Source: Acidobacteriota bacterium
GTDB taxonomy: Bacteria; Acidobacteriota; Terriglobia; Bryobacterales; UBA6623
Assembly (NCBI GenBank): GCA_027592785.1
Contig: JAQCLD010000010.1
Coordinates: 1 to 63,312, forward strand
Direction: 5' to 3'
Length of the DNA: 63,312 nt
Shown here in pieces: positions 18,558-26,601 of the stretch; the first letter of the stretch is position 1, and each line of letters opens with the position of its first letter. Under the pieces are notes generated by a model. It did not search any database. It had not been told where the DNA came from and saw only the letters and a list, made by a program, of their open reading frames with translations. Both the position numbers and the translations under genes were made by a program.

Positions 18558-19509
18558 GGTCTACCGTTCCCTCGATGAAATCCCGGCGGATTTCGGGCCT
18601 AGTGTCGTGACGATCGGCAACTTCGACGGTGTCCATTGCGGACACAGAAAAATCCTGAAACTGGCAAAACGCTTGGCGCAGCAAAACGGCTGGCGGACGG
18701 CGACGCTAACCTTCGACCCGCACCCGCTGCAGGTTGTCGCGCCGGAGCGAGCGCCGCAACTGATGACGACCATCGAGCAGCGCCGCGAAGTTTTGGAGAG
18801 CGCGGGGGTCGACGGGATGGTCGTGTTGCCCTTCACCAGCGAATTCTCAAAGCAGTCGCCTGAAGAGTTTGTGGAGCAGGTGTTGGTGCGGGGCCTGCAC
18901 TGCAGCTGTGTCGTCGTGGGCGAAAACTTCCGCTTCGGACACCGGCATGCGGGCGATATTGATACCCTGGAGAAGCTTGGACGGCGTTATGGCTTCGTGA
19001 CGGAAGCGGTCGGTCCGTTACGCATGGGAGGCCAAACGGTCAGCAGTTCGCGTATTCGCGCCGCTGTCGCCGCTGGCCGCACCGACGTGGCGCGGCGGTT
19101 ATTGGGCAGGCCGTTCGAGTTGGCGGGCGAGGTTGTCTCGGGACGGGGAATCGGCTCCAAGAGCACGGCTCCGACTCTCAACCTTAACCCGCAAGCGGAT
19201 CTCTGGCCGGCGAACGGCGTCTACGTAAGCGAGACGCGCGAGTTGTCTGGATCGCGGCGTTGGCGATCCGTGACGAACGTCGGCGTGAGACCAACATTCG
19301 GCGAGAGCGACCGAGTGGTCGAGACGCATTTGCTCGACCCCCTGGGAGGCTCCTCGCCAACAGCGATCGGAGTCGGCTTCTTGCGGCGCTTGAGAGTTGA
19401 GCGGCCGTTTGAGTCCTCCGCAGCGTTGCGTGAACAGATCTATCGAGACGTCGCCGAGAGCGAACGTTATTTTCGGCTGCGCGACAAGATCCAAGCGCAC
19501 AGAGTTTAA
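18550..19509 (+). CDS. ribF: Bifunctional riboflavin kinase / FAD synthetase
   Basis: RibF (319 aa) makes FMN from riboflavin and then FAD. The N-terminal FAD-synthetase domain has GNFDGVHCGHRKIL, with the nucleotidyltransferase HxGH-like motif, and SSSRIRAAVAAG (ISSTRIR equivalent). The C-terminal kinase domain begins near residue 185, with the PTLNL (PTxN) metal/ATP motif. It overlaps the preceding MBL gene and is probably co-translated. Nothing in front of it looks like an FMN riboswitch. Confidence 0.95.
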   Translation: MLKVYRSLDEIPADFGPSVVTIGNFDGVHCGHRKILKLAKRLAQQNGWRTATLTFDPHPLQVVAPERAPQLMTTIEQRREVLESAGVDGMVVLPFTSEFSKQSPEEFVEQVLVRGLHCSCVVVGENFRFGHRHAGDIDTLEKLGRRYGFVTEAVGPLRMGGQTVSSSRIRAAVAAGRTDVARRLLGRPFELAGEVVSGRGIGSKSTAPTLNLNPQADLWPANGVYVSETRELSGSRRWRSVTNVGVRPTFGESDRVVETHLLDPLGGSSPTAIGVGFLRRLRVERPFESSAALREQIYRDVAESERYFRLRDKIQAHRV

Positions 19510-19594
19510 GCGACGACCATAGTCCATAAGATTTTCCCGTCCCGCGCGACAACAGGCGCTCAGTGACGACCCACCGGCGTAGGCACGAAATCCC

Positions 19595-20623
19595 ATGAGT
19601 GTGAGAATTTCCAAAGAAAAGATCGAGCATATGAAGGCTCTCTCCAATGAGCGCGGCGTTATTTCCGCCGCGGCCATGGACCAGCGCGGTTCTTTGCAAA
19701 AATCCGTCGCCGCAGGCAAGGGCATCAGCCCCGACGCCGTAACCGACGAAATGATGGTCGAGTTCAAGACGGCGGTATCGCAGGTCTTGACCCCTCATGC
19801 AAGCGCGATCTTGCTCGACCCGCAGTGGGGCATGCCCGCCGCTGCCGCGCGCGACAAGAATGCCGGACTGCTGCTCAGCTACGAGCAAAGCGGCTACGAC
19901 AATACTCGTCCCGGGCGGCAGGCCGACCTGTTGCCGAATATGTCCGTTCGTCGGCTGAAAGAAGCGGGCGCGAACGCGATCAAGGTACTGATCTACTACA
20001 CGCCGTTTGAGACCAAGGAAGGCAACGACGAGAAACACGCTTTCGTCGAGCGCATCGGCGACGAGTGCCAATCCAACGGCGTTCCGCTGTTCTTGGAATT
20101 CGTGGGCTACGACGAGAAGGGCGGCAGCGAGAAGAGTCTTGAGTACGCCAAGAAGAAACCGCAAGTCGTGATCGAGTCGATGCGCGAGTTCTCCAAGGAC
20201 TGCTACAATGTCGACGTTCTCAAGGTTGAGATCCCGATCAACTTGACCTACGCCGAAGGCGCGTTGGCCTACAAGGGCGAAAAGGCGTATGACAAAGCCG
20301 AGGTCCTAGAGCACTTCCGCGCCGCCGCTGAAGTTGCCAGGCGCCCGTTCATCTACTTGAGCGCCGGCGTCAGCAATCCGGAATTCACCGAAGCGCTCCA
20401 CTGGGCGACCGAAGCGGGCGTTGCGTATTCTGGCGTGTTATGCGGTCGGGCCACTTGGAAAGACGGCATCCCCATCTACGCCGAGAAGGGCGTCGCAGCC
20501 CTCACGGAATGGCTTCAGGACGAAGGCGTCAAGAACATCAACGCGGTGAACGGTTGCCTGACCGAGTGCGCCTCTTGGTACAGCTTCTATGGCGCTGATT
20601 CAGCCGACGCGCTCGCCGAATAG
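19595..20623 (+). CDS. LacD-type class I aldolase (tagatose-1,6-bisphosphate aldolase family)
   Basis: This 342-aa class I aldolase belongs to the LacD family. The Schiff-base lysine is probably Lys210 in VDVLKVEIPIN. Other family elements are AAMDQRGSL (about 26-34), the substrate-site Lys130 in AIKVLIYY, and FLEFVGYD. LacD-type enzymes split tagatose-1,6-bisphosphate, and related YihT-type enzymes split 6-deoxy-6-sulfofructose-1-phosphate, both giving DHAP. No lac, tagatose or sulfoquinovose genes are nearby, so it may act as a general ketohexose-bisphosphate aldolase. A hairpin follows its stop. Confidence 0.85.
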   Translation: MSVRISKEKIEHMKALSNERGVISAAAMDQRGSLQKSVAAGKGISPDAVTDEMMVEFKTAVSQVLTPHASAILLDPQWGMPAAAARDKNAGLLLSYEQSGYDNTRPGRQADLLPNMSVRRLKEAGANAIKVLIYYTPFETKEGNDEKHAFVERIGDECQSNGVPLFLEFVGYDEKGGSEKSLEYAKKKPQVVIESMREFSKDCYNVDVLKVEIPINLTYAEGALAYKGEKAYDKAEVLEHFRAAAEVARRPFIYLSAGVSNPEFTEALHWATEAGVAYSGVLCGRATWKDGIPIYAEKGVAALTEWLQDEGVKNINAVNGCLTECASWYSFYGADSADALAE

Positions 20624-20632
20624 TTTCGGTGC

Positions 20633-20658
20633 GAGGCGGGCCTTTCTCGGCCCGCCTC
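20633..20658 (+). terminator. Hairpin after the aldolase gene (terminator-like)
   Basis: GAGGCGGGCC and GGCCCGCCTC form a perfect 10-bp GC-rich stem with a 6-nt loop, 10 nt after the aldolase stop. There is no strong U-tract, so termination may be partial or Rho-assisted. It also argues that the SET-domain gene starts downstream of it. Confidence 0.6.
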
Positions 20659-20687
20659 CATACTCCTTACTCACCCGCAATAAAACC

Positions 20688-21059
20688 GTGATCGACCCCA
20701 TCGAACGTGTCCGCCTGGACTGGGTCTCAGTTCGGCCAAGCCGAATTCACGGGTTCGGTCTGTTTGCACAGGCCTTCATCGCCGCTGAGAGCTACATCGG
20801 CGATTACGCGGGCCCGCCGGTCGAAGAAGACGGACGTTATGTCTTATGGGTTGAAGGCGACGACGGCAAGTGGGCCGGGGTCGATGGCAGCAATGTCTTG
20901 CGCTATCTCAACCATAACCAAACGCCTAACTCCGAGCTAAACGGAATAGAACTCTACGCGCTGTGCGACATTGAGCGCGGCGAGGAGATCACGATCCACT
21001 ACGGCGAAGACTGGGCCGAGGGCAGCCCGACAGAGCCCGACTCAGTCGTCGCTGCCTAG
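20688..21059 (+). CDS. SET-domain protein (putative protein-lysine methyltransferase)
   Basis: A small SET-domain protein (123 aa from GTG 20688). Family motifs are present: IHGFGLFA near the N-terminus, YLNHNQTPNSEL (the NHxxxPN cofactor motif), and GEEITIHYG, where GEELTxDYG is usual. There are no pre- or post-SET Cys clusters. A start further upstream would overlap the aldolase gene and the hairpin at 20633-20658, so I reject it. Such stand-alone bacterial SET proteins methylate lysines of unknown target proteins. It converges on the AIM24 gene with an 18-nt overlap. Confidence 0.82.
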   Translation: MIDPIERVRLDWVSVRPSRIHGFGLFAQAFIAAESYIGDYAGPPVEEDGRYVLWVEGDDGKWAGVDGSNVLRYLNHNQTPNSELNGIELYALCDIERGEEITIHYGEDWAEGSPTEPDSVVAA

Positions 21060-21920
21060 GAGTTGAGTCAGCGTTCCGAGGCCGCGCGCTTCGCCTCCGC
21101 CGCTCTTGGCGCCGATGCCGCCGCCGAGCTGCCTACGCAGTTTGGAGAGAGTCATGGTTTGGATGATGACCTTCCCCGGACCGGTTAGCGTCGCGAGAAA
21201 GAGCCCTTCACCACCAAAAATGCTCGTGGCAATACCGCCGGCAAACTGCACGTCATAGGCGACGCTCTCGTCAAAGGCGACGATGCATCCGGTGTCGACC
21301 TGGAGCGTCTCGGTTCCCTTCAAATGAAAGGTGATGAAGTCGCCGCCGGCATGGATAAACGCCGTTCCCGGTCCCGTCAGCTTTTGAAGGATAAAGCCCT
21401 CGCCGCCAAAGATCCCGGCGCCGATCTTCTTAGTGAACGCGATGCCCAGCTCGACCGTGGCTTCGGCAACGATAAACGCGTCCCGCTGGCAGAGCACGGA
21501 CTGGCCGGCGACGAGGTCAAACGCCTGGATGCGTCCAGGGAAGTCGCCGGCGAAGCCCACCTCGCCGGGCCCGCCCGACGTTTTAAAGTGCGTCAGGAAA
21601 AGCGATTCCCCAGTAAGCTTGCGCTTCAGAGCGCCCATCAACTTGCCGCCCAATCCCTCTCCGGTCATCTTCGTTTCCCACGAAACGTCCGGGGTCTTGT
21701 AGACCATCTTGCCGGCTTCGGCGATGATCTCTTGCCCTGGCTTCATGTGGATGCGAACCACCTCCAGGTTGTCGCCCTCGATCTCGTATTCCAGCGGCGG
21801 CGCACGTAGCGGAGCAGGCGCCGGAGCCGCAGCCGGGGCGCCGCCAAGAGAGGTTCCGCAGCTGCCGCAAAACACCGCTGCATCGTCCAATTGGGAACCG
21901 CAATTCGTGCAAAAGGCCAT
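21042..21920 (-). CDS. AIM24-family protein with N-terminal zinc ribbon
   Basis: The start at 21918-21920 gives a 292-aa protein. Residues 1-28 form a zinc ribbon with two CxxC pairs (CTNC and CGSC), followed by an Ala/Pro linker. The rest is the AIM24/TIGR00266 domain: EIIAEAGKMVYKTPDVSWETKMTG, then Gly-rich beta segments such as GGEGFILQKLTGPGTAFIHAGG. The fold is a beta-barrel of unknown biochemical role. Yeast Aim24 affects mitochondrial inner-membrane organisation, but this does not transfer easily to bacteria. It is divergent from the response regulator. Confidence 0.87.
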   Translation of the reverse strand: MAFCTNCGSQLDDAAVFCGSCGTSLGGAPAAAPAPAPLRAPPLEYEIEGDNLEVVRIHMKPGQEIIAEAGKMVYKTPDVSWETKMTGEGLGGKLMGALKRKLTGESLFLTHFKTSGGPGEVGFAGDFPGRIQAFDLVAGQSVLCQRDAFIVAEATVELGIAFTKKIGAGIFGGEGFILQKLTGPGTAFIHAGGDFITFHLKGTETLQVDTGCIVAFDESVAYDVQFAGGIATSIFGGEGLFLATLTGPGKVIIQTMTLSKLRRQLGGGIGAKSGGGEARGLGTLTQLLGSDD

Positions 21921-21992
21921 AGATGGCAAGGATATCATGCGCGTCCGCGGGCGCCCAGAAAGGTGACTTCAGACCTTATCCCAATATTCCAC

Positions 21993-22024
21993 CAAGCTTC
22001 ACTGTCTCTTAATCCAACCGTCAC
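21993..22024 (+). promoter_or_regulatory. Bipartite direct-repeat motif upstream of the response regulator
   Basis: CAAGCTTCA (21993-22001) and AACCGTCAC (22016-22024) are separated by 14 bp. The identical right half and an 8/9 left half recur with the same spacing at 22756-22787. The outer ANNNTCA heptamers are 22 bp apart (two 11-bp steps), as in OmpR/PhoB-type operators. Inferred binding site for the adjacent regulator. Confidence 0.5.
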
Positions 22025-22053
22025 ACCTCGCTGACTACCTTGAAAGCACAGGG

Positions 22054-22731
22054 ATGCCAAAGATCGCCGTAATCGAGGACGACACTGATCTGCTTGCACT
22101 GCTGCGACACCGGCTCGAACAGGACGGCCATGCCGTCGCTACTCGCGAAACCGGAGATCGGGCGGTGGAGTTCCTGCGTCAAAGCAAGTCCGATTTGATT
22201 TTGCTCGACGTCATGTTGCCTGAGCAAGACGGCCTCGATATCTGTCGGCAGGTTCGAGCTGACCAGAACTTGAAGACGACGCCGATCATCTTCCTGACGG
22301 CGCGCTCCAGTGAAACCGACCGCGTACTCGGACTAGAACTCGGCGGTAACGATTATCTCGTCAAGCCATTTTCGGTGCGCGAACTATTGGCGCGCATCAA
22401 GATTCACCTGCGGGAAGCTCCACGGAAGACGGACCTCCTCAAAGCAGGTCCGATCGAGCTAAACCGCACGCAGTGCACCGTGCAAATCGATGGTAGCCCG
22501 GTGACGTTGACTGCCACCGAGTTCCGCTTGCTTGAACACCTGATGAGCTATCCGGACCAAGTCTTCTCACGCGAGCGCCTGTTGGATGCGGTCTGGGGCC
22601 ACGGCAAAGACGTCATGGAAAGAACCGTGGACGCCTGCATTGTGCGGCTCCGCAACAAAGTCGAACTAGAGCCGTCGAACCCGCGTTGGATTCAATCCCT
22701 GCGTGGCGTCGGATACACATTTCGCACCTAA
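22054..22731 (+). CDS. OmpR/PhoB-type response regulator (orphan)
   Basis: A two-domain regulator of 225 aa. The receiver (1-120) has acidic residues Glu9/Asp10, phospho-acceptor Asp52 (LLDVML), Thr82 and Lys104 (YLVKPF). The C-terminal winged helix (about 130-225) is PhoB-like, with LTATEFRLLEHLM, SRERLLDAVWG, ERTVDACIVRLRNKVE and RGVGYTFRT. No sensor kinase gene is adjacent. Genes downstream encode a secreted protein, a TonB receptor and a beta-helix protein. The motif upstream, shared with the next gene, suggests autoregulation and control of that set. PhoB-type phosphate control is possible but not shown. Confidence 0.92.
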   Translation: MPKIAVIEDDTDLLALLRHRLEQDGHAVATRETGDRAVEFLRQSKSDLILLDVMLPEQDGLDICRQVRADQNLKTTPIIFLTARSSETDRVLGLELGGNDYLVKPFSVRELLARIKIHLREAPRKTDLLKAGPIELNRTQCTVQIDGSPVTLTATEFRLLEHLMSYPDQVFSRERLLDAVWGHGKDVMERTVDACIVRLRNKVELEPSNPRWIQSLRGVGYTFRT

Positions 22732-22755
22732 AAGGACGAACAGAACGGATTGATT

Positions 22756-22787
22756 CAAGTTTCATATCTCTGTCTTCGAACCGTCAC
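22756..22787 (+). promoter_or_regulatory. Bipartite direct-repeat motif upstream of the TIGR03437 gene
   Basis: CAAGTTTCA (22756-22764), 14 bp, then AACCGTCAC (22779-22787) copies the motif at 21993-22024. It also contains CTGTCTT-N4-CCGTCAC (22770-22787), a loose Pho-box resemblance. A possible -10 (CAATAT, 22796-22801) follows 8 bp later. It lies in the 151-bp gap between the regulator and the secreted-protein gene, which otherwise shows nothing. Confidence 0.5.
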
Positions 22788-22882
22788 CGCCAAGCCAATA
22801 TCTTGGGCTATTGACGCAGTGCTGGTTCGGGATCTGACAGAGACCAGCGAAGACAAGACCGCGAACCCCGAGGACACACTGA

Positions 22883-23674
22883 ATGCATAAGAGAGTTTTC
22901 ACCCGACTGCTGCTTGCCTTGAGCCTGGCTTTGGCGACGATGTCGTCTGCTGTAGCTCAGTCAACCGTCGCCATCGTCAACGCTGCGAGCTTCGCGCCCA
23001 ATTTTCCTGTAGCTCCGGGATCCTGGGCCTCCGCATTCGGCGATTTCGCCTCTGTAGGAGTATCAACGGAGACTTTCAACGGCGTGGCGCCGATTCCCGC
23101 CATGCTCGGCGGTGTTGAGATCTTGATCGACGGTGCAGCTGTCCCGCTGAACTATGTTGGCCCCGGCCAAATCAACTTCATTGTTCCTTTCTCGACCCCG
23201 GTCAGCGGGTTAGGTTCGCCAAGCACGTTCGTTGTGCGCGTGTCGGGCATTCCCACTTACGACGGCGCGATCAATATCATTCAAGCAAGCCCGGGCTTCT
23301 TCACCGTCGACGGCGAGGCCGCAGCGGCACTCAACCAAGACAATTCCCTGAATAGTCCTAGTAATCCAGCCGCACCCGGCTCGATTGTTCAGTTTTTTGC
23401 GACTGGTCACGGCCCTTTAAGTGTGACCCCCGAGACCGGAGCGGCTGCATCGGCCGATCCTTTGGTCCTCACAACGGGCGACTTGGAGGCCTACGTCCAA
23501 GCTACTCAGGCAACGGTTGAGTTCAGCGGACTCGCGCCGAACTTCGCTTCCCTTTGGCAAGTCAACATCCGGCTTCCAGCGACGCTTCCCGTAACCGCGG
23601 AAGGCACGGTCGCAGTGTTCATCAAACTCAACGGCCTCGGCTCCAAGCCGGTTGCGATCTACGTGCAGAACTAA
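22883..23674 (+). CDS. Secreted TIGR03437-type (Solibacter C-terminal domain) protein
   Basis: A 263-aa exported protein with signal peptide TRLLLALSLALATMSSAVAQ. The mature part is the TIGR03437 module, first defined from Solibacter: IVNAASFAPNFPVAPGSWA, then VEILIDGAAVPLNYVGPGQINFIVPF and NIIQASPGFFTVDGE, to a final beta segment. In most proteins this module sits at the C-terminus of long extracellular proteins; here it makes up nearly the whole protein. Function is unknown, but surface adhesion or binding is plausible. It is the first gene after the shared promoter motif and precedes the TonB receptor by 68 bp, so one operon up to the terminator at 28325 is likely. Confidence 0.85.
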   Translation: MHKRVFTRLLLALSLALATMSSAVAQSTVAIVNAASFAPNFPVAPGSWASAFGDFASVGVSTETFNGVAPIPAMLGGVEILIDGAAVPLNYVGPGQINFIVPFSTPVSGLGSPSTFVVRVSGIPTYDGAINIIQASPGFFTVDGEAAAALNQDNSLNSPSNPAAPGSIVQFFATGHGPLSVTPETGAAASADPLVLTTGDLEAYVQATQATVEFSGLAPNFASLWQVNIRLPATLPVTAEGTVAVFIKLNGLGSKPVAIYVQN

Positions 23675-23742
23675 GACACCCAGACGACAACAACGCAGCC
23701 GTGAATTAGCAGCAATTAGCGATTGAGTTGCTATTAAGCGAA

Positions 23743-26538
23743 ATGAGCGAAAGAATATCCAAATTAGCGACAGCAGCGGCCCTAACCCTGTTCCTCGCAA
23801 TCAGTCCGGCCCTGATGGCCCAGCAGGCAGGTACTATCGTGGGCTTTGCCTACGACGCATCCAATGGAAATCCCCTTTCTCAAGTGGAAGTGGAGATTGC
23901 CGGTCCCGTTACTTTCAACGTAAAGACCGACACCGAAGGCGGTTTCATGCTCGAGGTGCCTGCAGGCTCTTACGTCGTCAACTACACGTCGCCGCACCAC
24001 AGTACCGCAACCGTCGAAGGCATCACGATCACCGCCGGCGAAGTTACCGACGCCAGCACCGTAATGGCAAACCCGGCCGTCATCACGGAAATCGAAGTCG
24101 TCGCTGAATTCGGTCCTGAAATCGCAACAGCCGAAACCATGCTCGTTGACCGCAAGCTCGCCAGCACCGTTTCCGACTCGATCAGCGGTGCGGAAATCAG
24201 CAGCAGCACGGCGTCAGACGCAGCAGGAGCCCTGGAAGCAGTTACCGGCGTTTCGGTCGTCGACGACAGCTATGTCTACGTCCGCGGCCTAGGCGAGCGT
24301 TACAGTTCGACCACCCTCAACAACTCGATGCTGGCAACGACCGAGCCCGAACGGCGCGTCGTTCCGCTGGATCTTTTCCCGGCCAATCTCATCGATAACA
24401 TCAAGGTCCTCAAGACGTATTCGCCGGACCTTTCCGGTGAGTTCTCCGCTGGCCTTGTCCAAATCGAAACCGTTGAATTCCCGTCCAAACCCACGCTCAG
24501 CGTGAGCTACAGCATGGGCTTCAACAGCCGCACTCAGGGGCAGAACTTTCTAACCTACCCTGGCGGCGGAAACGACTTCTGGGGCTTCGACGACGGTACC
24601 CGCGACCTGCCGGTCGGCCTGCCCTCCGAACGCATTGACCGCTTCAACTTCTCGGCGGCCGAACTGCAAGACATCGGTCGTCTGTTGCCGGCCAACTGGG
24701 CACGCACGACCCGTGAGCAGAACCGACCTTCGATGAGCTGGAACGTAGTCGCGGGCAACACTTACGGCAAGTTCGGCATCGTGGCGGCCCTGACCTTCGC
24801 GAACAAGGTACGCTCCATTTTCGACCAAGACCGTATCTTCTACCGGCCCAACGCAGACGTGGCCGCTGGCCTGCTCGGGCCTAACGACGCGCCTCCGAAG
24901 CCGAACAACATCTTCAAGTACGACGAGTCCAAAGAGTCGGCCCGCCTCGGCGGCGTGGTCAATCTGTCATACCGCTTCAACCCCGAACACAAAATCGCCT
25001 TACGGAACTTCATCTCGCACGACAACGACAACGAGACGCGCTATTACGAAGGCTTCCACCAAGACTTCCGCACAACCATTCAAGACCAGCGCCTGCGTTG
25101 GATCGAGCGACAAGTGCTCTCTACTCAGCTGGAGGGCGAACATCTCTTCCCTGCCTTGTGGAACAGCATCTTCTCTTGGCAAGTGGCCTACTCGAAGTCT
25201 TCGCGATACGAACCGGACCTACGCGAGAACGTCTATCTGCTCAACGAAGTCTCAGATCAGTTCGAGTACTTCGACGACTCCCAAAGCGCGTTCCGGATGA
25301 CCAACGATTTGGATGAAAACCTGTGGAACCCGGCGTTCGATTGGAGCGTGCCTTTCTACAAGGGACCAGTCGTCGGCTCGATCAAGGTCGGCGTCAACAC
25401 CAGCTTCCGTCAGCGCGACTTCTTGTCACGACGTTTGCGCTATGCCCTACGCGGCTCACAAGGCCTCGACATTACCAACTCTCCGAACATCTTGTTCGCG
25501 CCGGAGAACATCCGTCCCAATGGCTTCGAGGTCAACGAAACCACGCGAGTCACCGATGCCTATGCTGGCGACAGAAACGTCTATGGCTACTTCGGTATGG
25601 TCGACTTGGCTTATAAGAAGTGGCGCCTCATCGGCGGACTGCGCGTAGAAGACGTCGATCAAAACGTCGAGTCTTTCGATCCTTTCAATCCCGAGAATCG
25701 CAAGCCCTCCCCGTTCACCGCAGTCAACTATCTGCCCGCAGCCAATGCCATCTACCAACTGACCGGGAGGCAGAACTTACGTTTCGGCGTCAGCCAAACT
25801 GTCTCGCGGCCGGACTTCCGTGAGCTGGCGCTCTTCGACTTCCTTGATGTCGTCGGTGGTCGGCTCACGGTCGGTAATCCGGATCTTATCCAAACCGATA
25901 TTCGCAACTACGATGTGCGCTGGGAATACTTCCCCGGCGGCAACCAGTTAATTGCGGCGAGCTTCTTCTACAAGAATTTCAACAATCCGATCGAGCGGAC
26001 CGTTATCGCGACCGTCGGTCTGACCACGACGTTCTCGAACGCCACCGCCGCGGACAACTACGGCGTTGAGTTGGAGTTCCGCCGCAATCTAGATTTTGTC
26101 TCTCCTGCGTTGCGGCCCTTCTCCGTCTCCGGCAACTTCACGTTTGTCGATTCCAACATCGACCTGACCGACGTGAAAGACATCGTGCTCACGAGCCGTG
26201 AGCGCCCAATGCAGGGGCAGTCGCGCTATATCGGCAACGCAATCTTGGAATGGGCGAAGCCCGAGTGGCGCAGCACGACCCGATTCTACGCCAACTATTA
26301 TTCTAGCCGCATCACTGACGTAGGTTCATTCGGTTTGCCGGATGTTCTGCAAGCACCCCTTACGACGCTTGACCTCGTTTACGAGTTGAGCCTGGTGGGC
26401 GACGGCAAATGGAAGATGCGCTTTTCAGCCGAGAACTTGACCGACGCCAAGCGGCGTTGGACCCAGGGAGGCGAACTCTTCCAGGGCTACACGCAAGGCC
26501 AGACGTATTCCATCGGCACGAGTTATCAGATCTTTTGA
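23743..26538 (+). CDS. TonB-dependent receptor with carboxypeptidase-regulatory-like N-domain
   Basis: An outer-membrane receptor of 931 aa, starting at ATG 23743. A signal peptide (about 1-28, ending LMAQQ) is followed by a CarboxypepD-regulatory-like domain (GTIVGFAYDASNGNPLSQVEVEI). Then comes the plug (about 125-250, with YVRGLGERYSSTTLNN and TYSPDLSGEFSAG) and a 22-strand-type barrel ending in a C-terminal Phe (SYQIF). It belongs to the branch that lacks a SusD partner. The neighbouring beta-helix protein is the likely surface partner. The ligand cannot be read from the sequence. Confidence 0.93.
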   Translation: MSERISKLATAAALTLFLAISPALMAQQAGTIVGFAYDASNGNPLSQVEVEIAGPVTFNVKTDTEGGFMLEVPAGSYVVNYTSPHHSTATVEGITITAGEVTDASTVMANPAVITEIEVVAEFGPEIATAETMLVDRKLASTVSDSISGAEISSSTASDAAGALEAVTGVSVVDDSYVYVRGLGERYSSTTLNNSMLATTEPERRVVPLDLFPANLIDNIKVLKTYSPDLSGEFSAGLVQIETVEFPSKPTLSVSYSMGFNSRTQGQNFLTYPGGGNDFWGFDDGTRDLPVGLPSERIDRFNFSAAELQDIGRLLPANWARTTREQNRPSMSWNVVAGNTYGKFGIVAALTFANKVRSIFDQDRIFYRPNADVAAGLLGPNDAPPKPNNIFKYDESKESARLGGVVNLSYRFNPEHKIALRNFISHDNDNETRYYEGFHQDFRTTIQDQRLRWIERQVLSTQLEGEHLFPALWNSIFSWQVAYSKSSRYEPDLRENVYLLNEVSDQFEYFDDSQSAFRMTNDLDENLWNPAFDWSVPFYKGPVVGSIKVGVNTSFRQRDFLSRRLRYALRGSQGLDITNSPNILFAPENIRPNGFEVNETTRVTDAYAGDRNVYGYFGMVDLAYKKWRLIGGLRVEDVDQNVESFDPFNPENRKPSPFTAVNYLPAANAIYQLTGRQNLRFGVSQTVSRPDFRELALFDFLDVVGGRLTVGNPDLIQTDIRNYDVRWEYFPGGNQLIAASFFYKNFNNPIERTVIATVGLTTTFSNATAADNYGVELEFRRNLDFVSPALRPFSVSGNFTFVDSNIDLTDVKDIVLTSRERPMQGQSRYIGNAILEWAKPEWRSTTRFYANYYSSRITDVGSFGLPDVLQAPLTTLDLVYELSLVGDGKWKMRFSAENLTDAKRRWTQGGELFQGYTQGQTYSIGTSYQIF

Positions 26539-26601
26539 GTTTGCCTGTGAATCTTCGCTACGCAGCCTCAGAGAAAGTTTGACAGAGCGAAGGAGAACTT
26601 C

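Noticed and set aside
19184-20164. Long minus-strand open frame opposite ribF and the aldolase gene
   Set aside because: Composition is Arg-rich with no recognisable domain; the two plus-strand genes are certain.
20633-20658. Perfect GC-rich hairpin as a riboswitch of the SET gene
   Set aside because: It is a simple stem next to the aldolase stop with no aptamer-like structure; a transcript-end role is simpler.
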